From assembly GCA_964536025.1 (NCBI GenBank), contig CAZHXA010000004.1, positions 1 through 64,000 of the forward strand: a stretch of DNA of 64,000 nucleotides, given 5' to 3'. The stretch is from RGIG4576 sp964536025. Its GTDB lineage: Bacteria; Bacteroidota; Bacteroidia; Bacteroidales; Muribaculaceae. Made by a program: the position numbers and the translations under genes. The notes under the pieces are model-generated. The model was not told the origin of the DNA. It searched no databases and saw nothing but the letters and a program-made list of their open reading frames with translations. Below are positions 18,228 through 26,993 of this stretch, piece after piece (positions within the stretch are counted from its first letter, which is position 1; each line of letters begins with the position of its first letter).

Positions 18228-18314
18228 ATATAATACGCATTAAATTACAAAATGTGTTTAAAGGTAACACAACTTTTTAAAATAACTTTAATGAATTAGC
18301 TAAATAATTTTTGT

Positions 18315-19609
18315 TTATCTACAATAACACAAATTGTAGAGTTCTTTAGCATGTACAAAATCAGCTATTGTGTTTTGATATCCGGCTGATAACTGTGTGT
18401 TATTGGAAAAGTCGTGTATATAACTCACTTCAGAAATAAGTGAGCGACGACGGCTGTGGCGTTCATCACATACGATTCTGTTTTGTTGTCGGAGAATGTA
18501 TAGTTATTATTGCGACGATAATCACTATTACTTAGGGTTCCTACAACTTGCATTTTCAACGAGTTCTTTTCATTGAAATCGTGACGAAAAACACATCAAG
18601 CGATGGCGAAAAACCTTTGTCTTTACTTGTGCTGTTGCTCTGATATTCGCCTAATTCTGAGCCTGTTATATGTGAAGTAGAACAACTCTTGCTGAAACTT
18701 GGCATAGCTGAAAATGTGATTGATAACAAGGTCTTGTTCTTCACGTTTTACATTGAAATCATCACCAACATAACTCCGTTTGATAATATCATATACTTGT
18801 TGATAATTACGCCAAGATGGGCTATCGAATAAGGAAAATCAAGATGGTCCTTGATGGTATGAAGTCCTAAAATTTCCGTCCATAAATACAGTATTAACAG
18901 CACTGCGTCCCCAAGCGTAAACTTGACCTCCGTCGTTACGCTTTTTAAGAGTAATACTTGGAAATCCTGATGTTCCCTTGTCGGCATATCGTGCCGGTGA
19001 AATTCGTGAAAACTCTACTTTTTCAATGTCTTTTGGCTGTAGTGCATTAATATCATCTATGCTTGAAGGGATTCCATTGATAAGTATATATGGAGAACCA
19101 CCATCAACCGAAAGTGAGAGATTTATTGGATTGGCTTGAAGACCGGCTAATGGATGTTTCTGAAATAAACTTATTGATGACGATGAGGACTTTACGTCTT
19201 GTATGGAAGGATAAACAATAGTTCGTCCTTTTGAACTTATTGTAGAATTGGCTGTTTCCATTATATCGTTTAACGTTATGCTATCGTCAAGATATATAGT
19301 CCCTACGTTGAGTGTTGCGTCTCCTGTTTCTATGATAATTTGAGTTGTTGAGTACCCATCCATTCCTACTTCAAGAGTAAGTGAAGACTTGTTGTCGGTT
19401 TCAAGGGTAAACATACCTTGGTTGTCGGAAATAGACGTTTTTACGACGATAGAATCTGATATAAGACGACATTAGGCACCTACTATAGTTGTTGAATCGA
19501 TTGCCGACAAAATCACACCTTTAATTGTACGAGCATTAACATTTACTGATGATATGGTTATTGTTACAAACAATAACACGACACGAACAATGCACAAAAA
19601 ACGATTCAT
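18315..19609 (-). pseudogene. Decayed outer-membrane beta-barrel (TonB-receptor-like) gene
   Basis: The gene began at 19609 with a signal peptide ending VNVNA and a CarboxypepD_reg-like strand (RTIKGVILSAIDSTTIVGA). It then hits an in-frame TAA at 19472-19474, and the same frame resumes through the plug-like region (SPYILINGIPSSIDDINALQPKDIEKVEF). A second in-frame stop, TGA at 18839-18841, interrupts the stretch before SPSWRNYQQVYD. Further on the barrel reads on in other frames: SELGEYQSNSTSKDKGFSPS, then EKNSLKMQVVGTLSNSDY, then RRRSLISEVSYIHDFSNNTQ. At least three frame changes and two nonsense codons are present. It stops after about 430 codons, whereas intact family members are roughly 700-800. 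Confidence 0.85.
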
Positions 19610-19718
19610 AAACGAAATATTATAATTAAGTGGCACAAAGTTCATAAAATTATACAATATTCGAAAAGATTTAAATTTATTTATTTGTGCATTTCGTGAT
19701 TTAACACGGATTTATTGC

Positions 19719-19726
19719 TAATTTTG
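19719..19726 (+). promoter_or_regulatory. -7 box for the polyprenyl synthase gene
   Basis: TAATTTTG fits TAnnTTTG and lies 22 bases before the ATG at 19748. An in-frame ATG-like start at 19715 would lie upstream of it, which is why I chose 19748. No clear -33 is seen. Confidence 0.45.
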
Positions 19727-19747
19727 CAACTTAATCCGCAAAAAAGA

Positions 19748-20722
19748 ATGGGAGAGGTAAATACTATTCAAAAAAACATCGCTTCGGATTTATCCAAGCT
19801 GAACGAAATAATCAAAAATGCTCTTGTGAGCGATTCGGCTCTCATGAACCAAATCGTAGCCAAATTTCTTGAAACAAAAGGGAAACAAATACGCCCTGTT
19901 TTGGTCATTCTCAGCGGTCGTTTTTTCGGTGAGGTAAACGATAAGGTGTTAAATGCCGGTGCTGCTATAGAAATGCTTCACAATGCATCTCTTATTCATG
20001 ACGATGTGATTGACGAATCAAAAGAACGCAGAGGGCAACCTACAATTAACCGAATATGGGACAATCACATTTCAGTGCTTGTGGGCGATTTCTTTGTGAG
20101 TGCTTCTTTGCATTGTGCCGTTCAAACCGATAACCCACAAATCACTAAAGTCTTGTCACGCTTGGGACGCGAGCTCTCTCTTGGTGAAATGAATCAAATA
20201 GATAATGCTCGACAACATAATATCGATGAAAATACTTATTTCGATATTATAAAACATAAAACAGCTTCTTTGTTTAAATGTTGTGTTGAAGTGAGCGGAC
20301 ATGTTAATAATGCCGGAGGAAAAGAACTTGAAGATCTTATGAAATTCACCGAATTGCTCGGGTTGTGTTTTCAAATCAAAGATGATATTTTTGATTACTT
20401 TGAAGATAAAACCATAGGTAAGCCAACCGGTAATGATTTGCGAGAAGGAAAGGTTACATTGCCTCTTATTTATGCTTTGTCTAAAGATGCATCGCCAAAG
20501 CGTGAACAAATGACTGAAATCATCAATAAGAATGAGCTTTCAAGCGAAGAAATTGCAATGTTGATAGAATTTGCTAAAAACGAAGGAGGTATTGAATATG
20601 CCTATGCTAAAATGGAAGAACTTAGAGATGAAGCTTTTTCTATTCTTGATGCATATCCTCATAAGCCTGTAATTGAAGATTTTAAGCATCTTTTCAACTA
20701 CATTATCAAGCGAAATAAATAA
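19748..20722 (+). CDS. Polyprenyl diphosphate synthase (IspB-like)
   Basis: A 324-residue trans-prenyltransferase that extends allylic diphosphates with IPP, probably to the side chain of menaquinone. The first Asp-rich motif is HDDVIDESKERRGQPT and the second is KDDIFDYFED. GKQIRPVLV and LVGDFF are further family blocks. The product length cannot be read reliably from the sequence. The start at 19748 (MGEVNTIQKN) follows the -7 box. rnhB begins four bases after its stop. Confidence 0.92.
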   Translation: MGEVNTIQKNIASDLSKLNEIIKNALVSDSALMNQIVAKFLETKGKQIRPVLVILSGRFFGEVNDKVLNAGAAIEMLHNASLIHDDVIDESKERRGQPTINRIWDNHISVLVGDFFVSASLHCAVQTDNPQITKVLSRLGRELSLGEMNQIDNARQHNIDENTYFDIIKHKTASLFKCCVEVSGHVNNAGGKELEDLMKFTELLGLCFQIKDDIFDYFEDKTIGKPTGNDLREGKVTLPLIYALSKDASPKREQMTEIINKNELSSEEIAMLIEFAKNEGGIEYAYAKMEELRDEAFSILDAYPHKPVIEDFKHLFNYIIKRNK

Positions 20723-20726
20723 TATC

Positions 20727-21323
20727 ATGCTTGAACCTTACTTGATAAAAGGGCGTATTGAAGCCGGATGTGATGAAGCCGGAAGAGGTTGTTTGGCAGG
20801 ACCGGTTACTGCGGCTACCGTAATTCTACCCGAAGATTTTCATAATGACTTGTTGAATGATTCAAAACAACTCACCGAACATCAACGAGACATTTTGCGT
20901 CCTATTATTGAGCGAGAAGCCATAGCTTGGGCAGTAGCATTTGTTTCTCCACAAGAAATAGACGAGATAAACATTCTCAAAGCTTCTTTCATTGCAATGC
21001 ATCGTGCGATAGACCAATTAAGTGTAATACCCGAAGCATTATTAATAGATGGGAATCGTTTTATAAAATATCACAATCTGCCTCACACATGCATTGTAAA
21101 AGGAGATGGGAAAATGATGAGTATAGCAGCCGCATCGGTGTTGGCAAAGACTCATCGAGATGAATACATGTATAATATAGCCAAAGAATATCCTCAATAC
21201 GCTTGGGACAAAAATAAGGGTTATCCCACTACGGCACATCGTGATGCAATCGAAAAATATGGTCCCACTCCACATCATCGCATGACCTTTCGTTTACTCA
21301 ACCCCCAACTTACCTTGTTTTAA
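20727..21323 (+). CDS. rnhB: Ribonuclease HII
   Basis: A 198-residue RNase HII that removes ribonucleotides and RNA primers from DNA. The catalytic D16 and E17 lie in GCDEAGRGCLAGPV. The later acidic residues are in LLIDGNRF and the region after KGDGK. Starting at 20727 gives the usual compact length; the in-frame ATG at 20673 would run back 50 bases into the preceding gene and adds unrelated residues. Probably co-transcribed with the polyprenyl synthase. Confidence 0.95.
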   Translation: MLEPYLIKGRIEAGCDEAGRGCLAGPVTAATVILPEDFHNDLLNDSKQLTEHQRDILRPIIEREAIAWAVAFVSPQEIDEINILKASFIAMHRAIDQLSVIPEALLIDGNRFIKYHNLPHTCIVKGDGKMMSIAAASVLAKTHRDEYMYNIAKEYPQYAWDKNKGYPTTAHRDAIEKYGPTPHHRMTFRLLNPQLTLF

Positions 21324-21513
21324 AAGGAATTAAAAAAAATGACCGTAGTGTAGTGGGATATATAAGTATTGAAATGTGTAAGTAAACTAAAAACGGTGGA
21401 TTTTTTTGGTGCGTTTTAAAAAATAGGCAATTTTCTTTTTTTATTAACAAGTAATCTATTACTTTTGCATGATAAATTTGTAAACTATCGAATAATAAGT
21501 ATTTTTTAATAAT

Positions 21514-22191
21514 ATGGCTAAAAAACAAAACGAAACACGTACCTCAATAGAGGAACTTAATGAATCTCTTTCGGGAATTGAGAAGAAAGTTGAAGACAAC
21601 AAGAAGATGATTGTGTGGGTTGTTGTTGCAATCTTGGCAATCGCTGTTATCATTCTTGGTTATGTTTATTTAATCCAAAATCCTAACATGGAAAAGGCTA
21701 AGGAAGAAATTGCTAAGGCTGATGTGGATTTAACATTGGGTCAAGACTCTATTGCACTTAATGAATATATGGCTGTTGCCGATAATTATAGCAACAGTGC
21801 TTCCAATCGTGCAGGATTGAATGCCGGTATTCTTCTCTATCAACAAGGTAAATATGAAGAAGCTATTAACTATTTGAAAAAATATGATGGCGAAGGAGCT
21901 TTGGTTGGTCCTGCTTCTCAATCTTTGATAGGTGACTGTTATGTGAATTTGCAAAAGTATGATGATGCAGTAAAATACTTTGATAAAGCTATTTCTCTTG
22001 CCGGTGATAATGAGTTATATACTCCGTTGTTCATCTTGAAGAAAGCTACTGTGCTACGTGAACAACAAAAATATGCTCAAGAAGCAGAACTTCTTCAAAC
22101 CATCAAAGATAAGTATCCAAGTTTCATCATGGGTTATCAAGTGGATGTGGATAAATATCTTGAGAGAGCTAAAGCTCAAGCAGGAAAATAA
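21514..22191 (+). CDS. Membrane-anchored tetratricopeptide repeat protein
   Basis: A 225-residue protein with one transmembrane helix at about 29-50 (MIVWVVVAILAIAVIILGYVY), preceded by a short cytoplasmic coiled-coil-like segment. A periplasmic domain of about four TPR helices follows (SNRAGLNAGILLYQQGKYEEA, SLIGDCYVNLQKYDDAVKYF). It resembles the YfgM/Tol-Pal-type TPR proteins common in Bacteroidales. The partner is unknown. A strong terminator follows it. Confidence 0.85.
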   Translation: MAKKQNETRTSIEELNESLSGIEKKVEDNKKMIVWVVVAILAIAVIILGYVYLIQNPNMEKAKEEIAKADVDLTLGQDSIALNEYMAVADNYSNSASNRAGLNAGILLYQQGKYEEAINYLKKYDGEGALVGPASQSLIGDCYVNLQKYDDAVKYFDKAISLAGDNELYTPLFILKKATVLREQQKYAQEAELLQTIKDKYPSFIMGYQVDVDKYLERAKAQAGK

Positions 22192-22230
22192 TTCTGAAAA
22201 AGATAAAAAATATCTTATGATATAAAAGTA

Positions 22231-22266
22231 AAAGTTGCTTGTGATTTTGCAAGCAACTTTTTTTAT
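22231..22266 (+). terminator. Rho-independent terminator after the TPR gene
   Basis: An 11-bp perfect stem (22231-22241 with 22250-22260) with an 8-base loop, followed by TTTTTTATT. Confidence 0.92.
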
Positions 22267-22333
22267 TGTTTCCCTGTTTTTGGGAAAATAATTGTATATT
22301 TGTGATACTATTAACAAAGACTCATTATTTACA

Positions 22334-23128
22334 ATGAAACAATATCTTGATTTGTTGCATCGCGTGATGGACGAAGGTGTATTGAAAACCGATCGCACAG
22401 GTACCGGAACAAAAAGTATTTTTGGTCATCAAATGAGGTTTAATCTTGCTGAAGGATTTCCATTGTTGACCACAAAAAAGCTACACTTAAGGTCAATTAT
22501 TTATGAACTATTGTGGTTCTTAAAAGGGGACACAAATGTACACTATTTGCAAGAGAATGGCGTAAGGATTTGGAATGAGTGGGCTGATGAAAATGGAGAA
22601 TTGGGACCTATTTATGGTCATCAATGGCGTTCTTGGCCTGACGGTAAGGGTGGTGTAATAGACCAAATAACTGAAGCGATAGAGATGATTAAACATAATC
22701 CCGATTCGCGTCGCATTATCGTAAGTGCTTGGAATGTTGCCGATGTGCCATCGATGAAATTACCGCCTTGTCATGCTTTGTTTCAATTTTATGTAGCAAA
22801 TGGTAAATTGAGTCTTCAATTGTATCAACGCAGTGCCGATTTGTTTTTAGGAGTTCCGTTTAATATTGCTTCTTATTCATTGTTGCTTATGATGATGGCA
22901 CAAGTAACCGGACTTGAAGCTGGGGAATTTGTTCACACGCTTGGCGATGCACACATTTATTGTAACCATTTTGAGCAAGTGCAAGAACAAATGAGTCGTG
23001 AACCTCGCAGTTTGCCTCGTATGGTTATTAATCCCGATGTCAAAGACTTGTTTGACTTCAAATATGAAGATTTTTCTCTTGAAGATTACAATCCACATCC
23101 TCACATAAAAGGTATTGTTGCCGTTTAA
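22334..23128 (+). CDS. thyA: Thymidylate synthase
   Basis: A 264-residue ThyA making dTMP from dUMP with methylene-tetrahydrofolate. The nucleophile is C146 in LPPCHALFQFYV, the same number as in E. coli. The QRSADLFLGVPFNIASYSLL block and the DTNVHYLQENGVRIWNEWA loop are complete. I start at 22334 (MKQYLDLL), because the in-frame ATG at 22292 coincides with a TATATTTG -7-like box at 22295-22302 and adds non-conserved residues. folA follows after 18 bases, so thyA-folA form a folate pair. Confidence 0.96.
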   Translation: MKQYLDLLHRVMDEGVLKTDRTGTGTKSIFGHQMRFNLAEGFPLLTTKKLHLRSIIYELLWFLKGDTNVHYLQENGVRIWNEWADENGELGPIYGHQWRSWPDGKGGVIDQITEAIEMIKHNPDSRRIIVSAWNVADVPSMKLPPCHALFQFYVANGKLSLQLYQRSADLFLGVPFNIASYSLLLMMMAQVTGLEAGEFVHTLGDAHIYCNHFEQVQEQMSREPRSLPRMVINPDVKDLFDFKYEDFSLEDYNPHPHIKGIVAV

Positions 23129-23146
23129 TTTTTAAAAAAGTTTTAT

Positions 23147-23638
23147 ATGAATTTATCGGCAATAGTAGCAGTAGATGAAAACGGAGCAATAGGAAAGAAT
23201 GGCGGTTTGTTATGCCATTTACCAGCCGACTTAAAGCATTTCAAAAATATAACTATGGGACACTCCATAATTATGGGACGTCGCACGTGGGAGTCGTTGC
23301 CAAAAGGGGCTTTGCCAGGTAGAAAGAATGTGGTAATTACTCGCAATAACGATTTTGAGGCTCCGGGAGCCGAAGTCTATCATTCGCTTGAGGAGGCTTT
23401 GGAGGCTACGTCGCAAGATCGTCAAAGAATTATAATAGGAGGAGGAATGCTTTATCGAGAAGCCTTTTCTTTGATTGATACGTTGCATCTTACGGTAATA
23501 CACGAATCTTTTCCCGAAGCCGATACGTTTTTTCCTTCTTTGAATACATCGGAATGGCAAGAGGTTTCGCACGAAGATCATGGCATCGACGAACGAAACC
23601 CTCATTCATATAGTTTCATCGAATTAAAGCGACGTTGA
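23147..23638 (+). CDS. folA: Dihydrofolate reductase
   Basis: A 163-residue DHFR that regenerates tetrahydrofolate after the ThyA reaction. The catalytic acid is D28 in LPADLKHFKNIT. MGRRTWESLP and IIIGGGMLYREAF bind NADPH. Its last 15 bases overlap the 3' end of the convergent channel-like gene. Confidence 0.95.
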   Translation: MNLSAIVAVDENGAIGKNGGLLCHLPADLKHFKNITMGHSIIMGRRTWESLPKGALPGRKNVVITRNNDFEAPGAEVYHSLEEALEATSQDRQRIIIGGGMLYREAFSLIDTLHLTVIHESFPEADTFFPSLNTSEWQEVSHEDHGIDERNPHSYSFIELKRR

Positions 23639-24370
23639 ATCTGATTTATCCTTTTTTGCTTTGAAGTAAGTCTTGCTTTTAGAGCGAGAACGTGTTATGC
23701 GTGGCTCGTTTTTTATCAAATTACTTACATATACCGTAAATAACGGGAGCATTGTCATGCCTAAAAAACCTAAGAACACATAAATGATTTTACCTACGGC
23801 TGTGACAGGAACAATAGGCGAACCAAGTGTGGTAACATTCATAAAAGCACACCAAATTACAAGAGGGAAACTCGTTACATGTTCGTTTATGCCATATTCA
23901 ACTTTATAGAATATCAAAGCGGCAAAATATAATCCTGCCAATAATACAATCAAGTAGGACATGAATAAACTGTTCAATTTATTCTTGGATAAATAGCCTA
24001 CAACGACAGCAAGAGCAAAAGCACTACGTACAAGAGGTATAAATCGTATATAAGTATAAGTCTCTTCACTCATAATAGTCCCTGATGCATGAATAATGTT
24101 GAGGTAAGGAATGGAAACAAGGAAAAAGAATAAATTATGAATGAAAAAACGACATCTTCGTTCAGAGATATACCAATCGACAAATAATGATGCTAAAAAC
24201 ACGATACACACAAAAAGTTGAAACGACAAATAACGTTCGGCATTAACAAGAGCAATTCCATTTAGAATATCGTAGGATACATATGCGATAAGCAAAACCG
24301 ACACTATTATAACAGCTCCACGCAATAATTGTGAAACCGTTTCAAGACATTTAGGGATATTTCTTTTCAT
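23624..24370 (-). CDS. Six-helix ion-channel-like protein with atypical selectivity filter
   Basis: A 248-residue membrane protein with the plan of a voltage-gated-type potassium channel subunit: hydrophobic helices at about 15-33, 48-68, 77-97, an S4-like helix with two arginines (RFIPLVRSAF, 109-118), S5 at 133-155, a pore loop at 167-190 and S6 at 193-218. The pore aligns with KcsA around TT(V/L)G and PVT, but the GYGD filter is replaced: residues 180-190 read TTLGSPIVPVT, one residue shorter. Potassium selectivity is therefore doubtful. The basic C-terminus is short, with no RCK domain. It overlaps folA by 15 bases and is monocistronic. Confidence 0.75.
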   Translation of the reverse strand: MKRNIPKCLETVSQLLRGAVIIVSVLLIAYVSYDILNGIALVNAERYLSFQLFVCIVFLASLFVDWYISERRCRFFIHNLFFFLVSIPYLNIIHASGTIMSEETYTYIRFIPLVRSAFALAVVVGYLSKNKLNSLFMSYLIVLLAGLYFAALIFYKVEYGINEHVTSFPLVIWCAFMNVTTLGSPIVPVTAVGKIIYVFLGFLGMTMLPLFTVYVSNLIKNEPRITRSRSKSKTYFKAKKDKSDSTSL

Positions 24371-24606
24371 ACTATAATTTTTTCATTAAAACACATTTTT
24401 ATCGACAATTGTTTATCGGTGAGATACAATAAAAAAGGACGGCGTCCACATACTTCACAGTATCATTACGCACGTCCCACATCATCGAGAGATATTGAAA
24501 CTTAACAGAAATGCCTTAAATCAATTAACTAACATCAACATGAATCAAACTTCTTTGTCAATAAAACATCAATCATACATAAAAGTTCATTATTAGAGAA
24601 AAAATT

Positions 24607-24629
24607 ACATGTTATAAAAAATAACACGT
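24607..24629. promoter_or_regulatory. Interrupted palindrome, possible operator
   Basis: ACATGTTAT and ATAACACGT (24607-24615, 24621-24629) are inverted repeats matching at 8 of 9 positions across five A residues. The element ends 12 bases before the -7 box of the methyltransferase gene, where a regulator could bind. Confidence 0.35.
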
Positions 24630-24641
24630 TGTTTTAATCAC

Positions 24642-24649
24642 TATCTTTG
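24642..24649 (+). promoter_or_regulatory. -7 box for the methyltransferase gene
   Basis: TATCTTTG fits the -7 consensus. Transcription would begin near 24656. This excludes the in-frame start at 24647 and supports the ATG at 24677. Confidence 0.5.
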
Positions 24650-24676
24650 TGGCATAAAAACAGAATAAAACATATT

Positions 24677-25417
24677 ATGGCTTTTAGTGACCAACTTATA
24701 AATCCACAAAATGACCCTATGGGTGCTGCGATTTTAGATTACGCACGCACCGGAAAATCGGCACGACTCAGAGTATTGTCTTCAATGTTTGACGAAGATG
24801 AAATGCCTATTGAAACACTTTTTCGCTCGTTTAGAGAAATGCCGGTTATAGAGCAAGAGGCATTGCGTATGGCTAAAGGTAAAATACTTGATGTGGGAGC
24901 CGGAAGCGGTTGCCATGCTTTGGCGTTGCAAGAAATGGGTAAAGACGTGTGTGCCGTGGAAATTTCACCATTGTCGGTTGAAGCCATGCAATTACGAGGA
25001 GTAAAAGACGCAAGATTGGTTAATATGTTTGACCAACGCTTTACCGACAAATATGATACAATACTCATGTTGATGAATGGCTCCGGAATAGTTGGACGAC
25101 TTGAAAATATGCCTATGTTCTTTGCTCGTATGCGTGAAATGCTTAATCCCGGAGGCGTTATATTGATGGACTCAAGCGATTTAAAATATCTTTATGAAAA
25201 TGAAGATGGAAGTTTTGATGTCGATTTAAATGGAGAATACTATGGGCTTGTGGACTATGAAATGCAATATAAGGACATTAAAGGAGGTAAATTTGACTGC
25301 CTATATGTTGATTTTGATACATTATCATGTTGTGCTGAAGCTTGTGGCTTTGAAGCAACATTGATAAAAGAAGGTCCGCATTATGATTACTTATGTATGC
25401 TTACAATTAAGGAGTGA
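24677..25417 (+). CDS. Class I SAM-dependent methyltransferase
   Basis: A 246-residue protein with a Rossmann methyltransferase core. Motif I is ILDVGAGSGCHALALQ, followed by VCAVEISPLSVEAM (acidic end of strand 2) and a TILMLMNGSGIVG post-motif. The substrate is not evident. There is no membrane segment. It is followed three bases later by a small membrane protein gene and then by an M16 peptidase, so the three probably form one operon. Confidence 0.85.
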   Translation: MAFSDQLINPQNDPMGAAILDYARTGKSARLRVLSSMFDEDEMPIETLFRSFREMPVIEQEALRMAKGKILDVGAGSGCHALALQEMGKDVCAVEISPLSVEAMQLRGVKDARLVNMFDQRFTDKYDTILMLMNGSGIVGRLENMPMFFARMREMLNPGGVILMDSSDLKYLYENEDGSFDVDLNGEYYGLVDYEMQYKDIKGGKFDCLYVDFDTLSCCAEACGFEATLIKEGPHYDYLCMLTIKE

Positions 25418-25420
25418 TAC

Positions 25421-25678
25421 ATGTTTTGTCGTAAAAAAGTTAAGCAATGGCTTGCCGGACTGTCTTTCCGTACCGGAGTGTTTGTGCTTGCTATTTGTAT
25501 ATTATGTTATATCGTTTCTTTTGCACAAATGCTATTACCTATAAGTGCGACATTAAAAGGAATCTTGTGGTTTGTATTTTTTGGCTTTGCTAAAACGGCA
25601 CAATATAGTGGGTTGTTGATATTGGGAAAAGCCGGTATTGAACGCATAAAAACTTGGCGTAATAAGAAGAATAAATAA
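25421..25678 (+). CDS. Small membrane protein of unknown function
   Basis: An 85-residue protein with two hydrophobic helices at about 18-36 and 47-66, between basic ends (FCRKKVKQW and RIKTWRNKKNK), so both termini are predicted cytoplasmic. I do not recognise a family. Its gene starts three bases after the methyltransferase stop, and its own stop overlaps the start region of the M16 peptidase gene at 25678, so it is tightly coupled to both. Confidence 0.7.
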   Translation: MFCRKKVKQWLAGLSFRTGVFVLAICILCYIVSFAQMLLPISATLKGILWFVFFGFAKTAQYSGLLILGKAGIERIKTWRNKKNK

Positions 25679-26904
25679 TGATGAAATCAAGATATTATAC
25701 ACATACGCTTGCGAATGGATTACGACTTATACATGTACCCACCACATCGCAAGTGGCTTATTGTGGTCTTGTGGTTAATGCTGGTAGTCGTGATGATTTG
25801 CCGGGTAAAACAGGGCTTGCACATTTTGTAGAACATACGATATTCAAGGGTACGACACACCGACGTTCTTGGCACATACTTAATCGTATGGAAAGAGTGG
25901 GAGGTGAACTAAATGCTTACACCACTAAGGAAGGTACAGCTGTATATTCGATTTTTCCATGTGAACATTTTGCTCGGGCAATAGAACTTATTTCCGATCT
26001 TGTGGCAAATAGTACATTCCCCGAATCGGAACTTGAAAAAGAACGAGAAGTAGTAATGGAAGAGATTGATTCTTACCGAGATACGCCTATGGAAGCTGCT
26101 TATGATGATTTTGAAGACTATTTGTTTGCTGGTTCTGCTATGGGGCATAATATTTTGGGAAACGAACAAGATTTAAGAAGCATTACTTCTGCCGATTGCA
26201 GATATTATCTCGATACACAATATGTTCCCGAGAATATGGTGTTTTTTGCTATGGGTAATATTGACAGTGCAAAGCTGTTTCGTCTTGTCGAAAAATATTT
26301 CGGTCAACTTAATCATAGTCTTGAAAGAATAAAGCGTAATGTTCCTATTGAGGTCCCTGTTTTTCATAAAAGTATAAACATAGACTCGCATCAAGCACAC
26401 ACGATAATAGGCAAACAAATATTTTCCATGCATGATGAACGCAGATATGCAGCATTCTTACTCAATAACATGATTGGAGGTCCGGGAATGAATTCATTGT
26501 TGAATGTTGCAATTAGAGAGAAACGTGGTTATGCCTATACAGTTGAATCATCGTTATCTTTGCTGAGTGATTGTGGTCTGTTTCAAATATATTTTGGTAG
26601 TGACGAGCAACATGTAGTTCCTGCTATTCGTATAATAAAAAGAATAATTGAGGAATTGGCTGAAAAGCCACTTTCTGAAAAGGCTTTGCAAGCCGCAAAA
26701 CGCCAATATTTAGGGCAATTGTTGGTGTCGGGAGAGAATAAAGAGGCTGTGGCATTATCATTGGGCAAAAATTATTTGTATTATAATAATGTGATGACCG
26801 ATGGAGAACTTGCCGAGCACATTAATGCTTTAACAGCCGAGCAGATTATGGATTGTGCTGTTTTGCTCAATCCTGACACTTGTTCAACACTCACGCTGAA
26901 GTAG
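25678..26904 (+). CDS. M16-family zinc peptidase
   Basis: A 408-residue pitrilysin-type metallopeptidase. The inverted zinc motif HFVEH is at 49-53, and the downstream glutamate lies in EREVVMEEID about 75 residues later. The inactive-type C-terminal half has the usual RGYAYTVESSLSLLSDCGLF region. Single-chain 45-kDa members pair or work as homodimers on small peptides. There is no signal peptide, so it is probably cytoplasmic. The start codon overlaps the stop of the small membrane protein. Confidence 0.92.
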   Translation: MMKSRYYTHTLANGLRLIHVPTTSQVAYCGLVVNAGSRDDLPGKTGLAHFVEHTIFKGTTHRRSWHILNRMERVGGELNAYTTKEGTAVYSIFPCEHFARAIELISDLVANSTFPESELEKEREVVMEEIDSYRDTPMEAAYDDFEDYLFAGSAMGHNILGNEQDLRSITSADCRYYLDTQYVPENMVFFAMGNIDSAKLFRLVEKYFGQLNHSLERIKRNVPIEVPVFHKSINIDSHQAHTIIGKQIFSMHDERRYAAFLLNNMIGGPGMNSLLNVAIREKRGYAYTVESSLSLLSDCGLFQIYFGSDEQHVVPAIRIIKRIIEELAEKPLSEKALQAAKRQYLGQLLVSGENKEAVALSLGKNYLYYNNVMTDGELAEHINALTAEQIMDCAVLLNPDTCSTLTLK

Positions 26905-26942
26905 CAATGAGCGTTGTCTTGTGTTTTTTGTCTTGTGATACC

Positions 26943-26972
26943 GTTGTTTATGAATAAGTTGTTGTATCTTTG
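26943..26972 (+). promoter_or_regulatory. Promoter of the U32-family gene
   Basis: GTTG at 26943-26946, an 18-base spacer, then TATCTTTG at 26965-26972 form a full Bacteroidetes -33/-7 pair. The start codon is 21 bases after the -7 box. Confidence 0.7.
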
Positions 26973-26993
26973 TAAAAAGATAATTTAATCAAG

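Larger units (their letters stand above)
24371..24676. other. Divergent intergenic region
   Basis: About 300 bases between the channel-like gene and the methyltransferase gene. It holds a small perfect inverted repeat GGACG-G-CGTCC (24437-24447), an interrupted palindrome at 24607-24629 and the -7 box at 24642. I see no coding potential or RNA gene. Confidence 0.6.
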
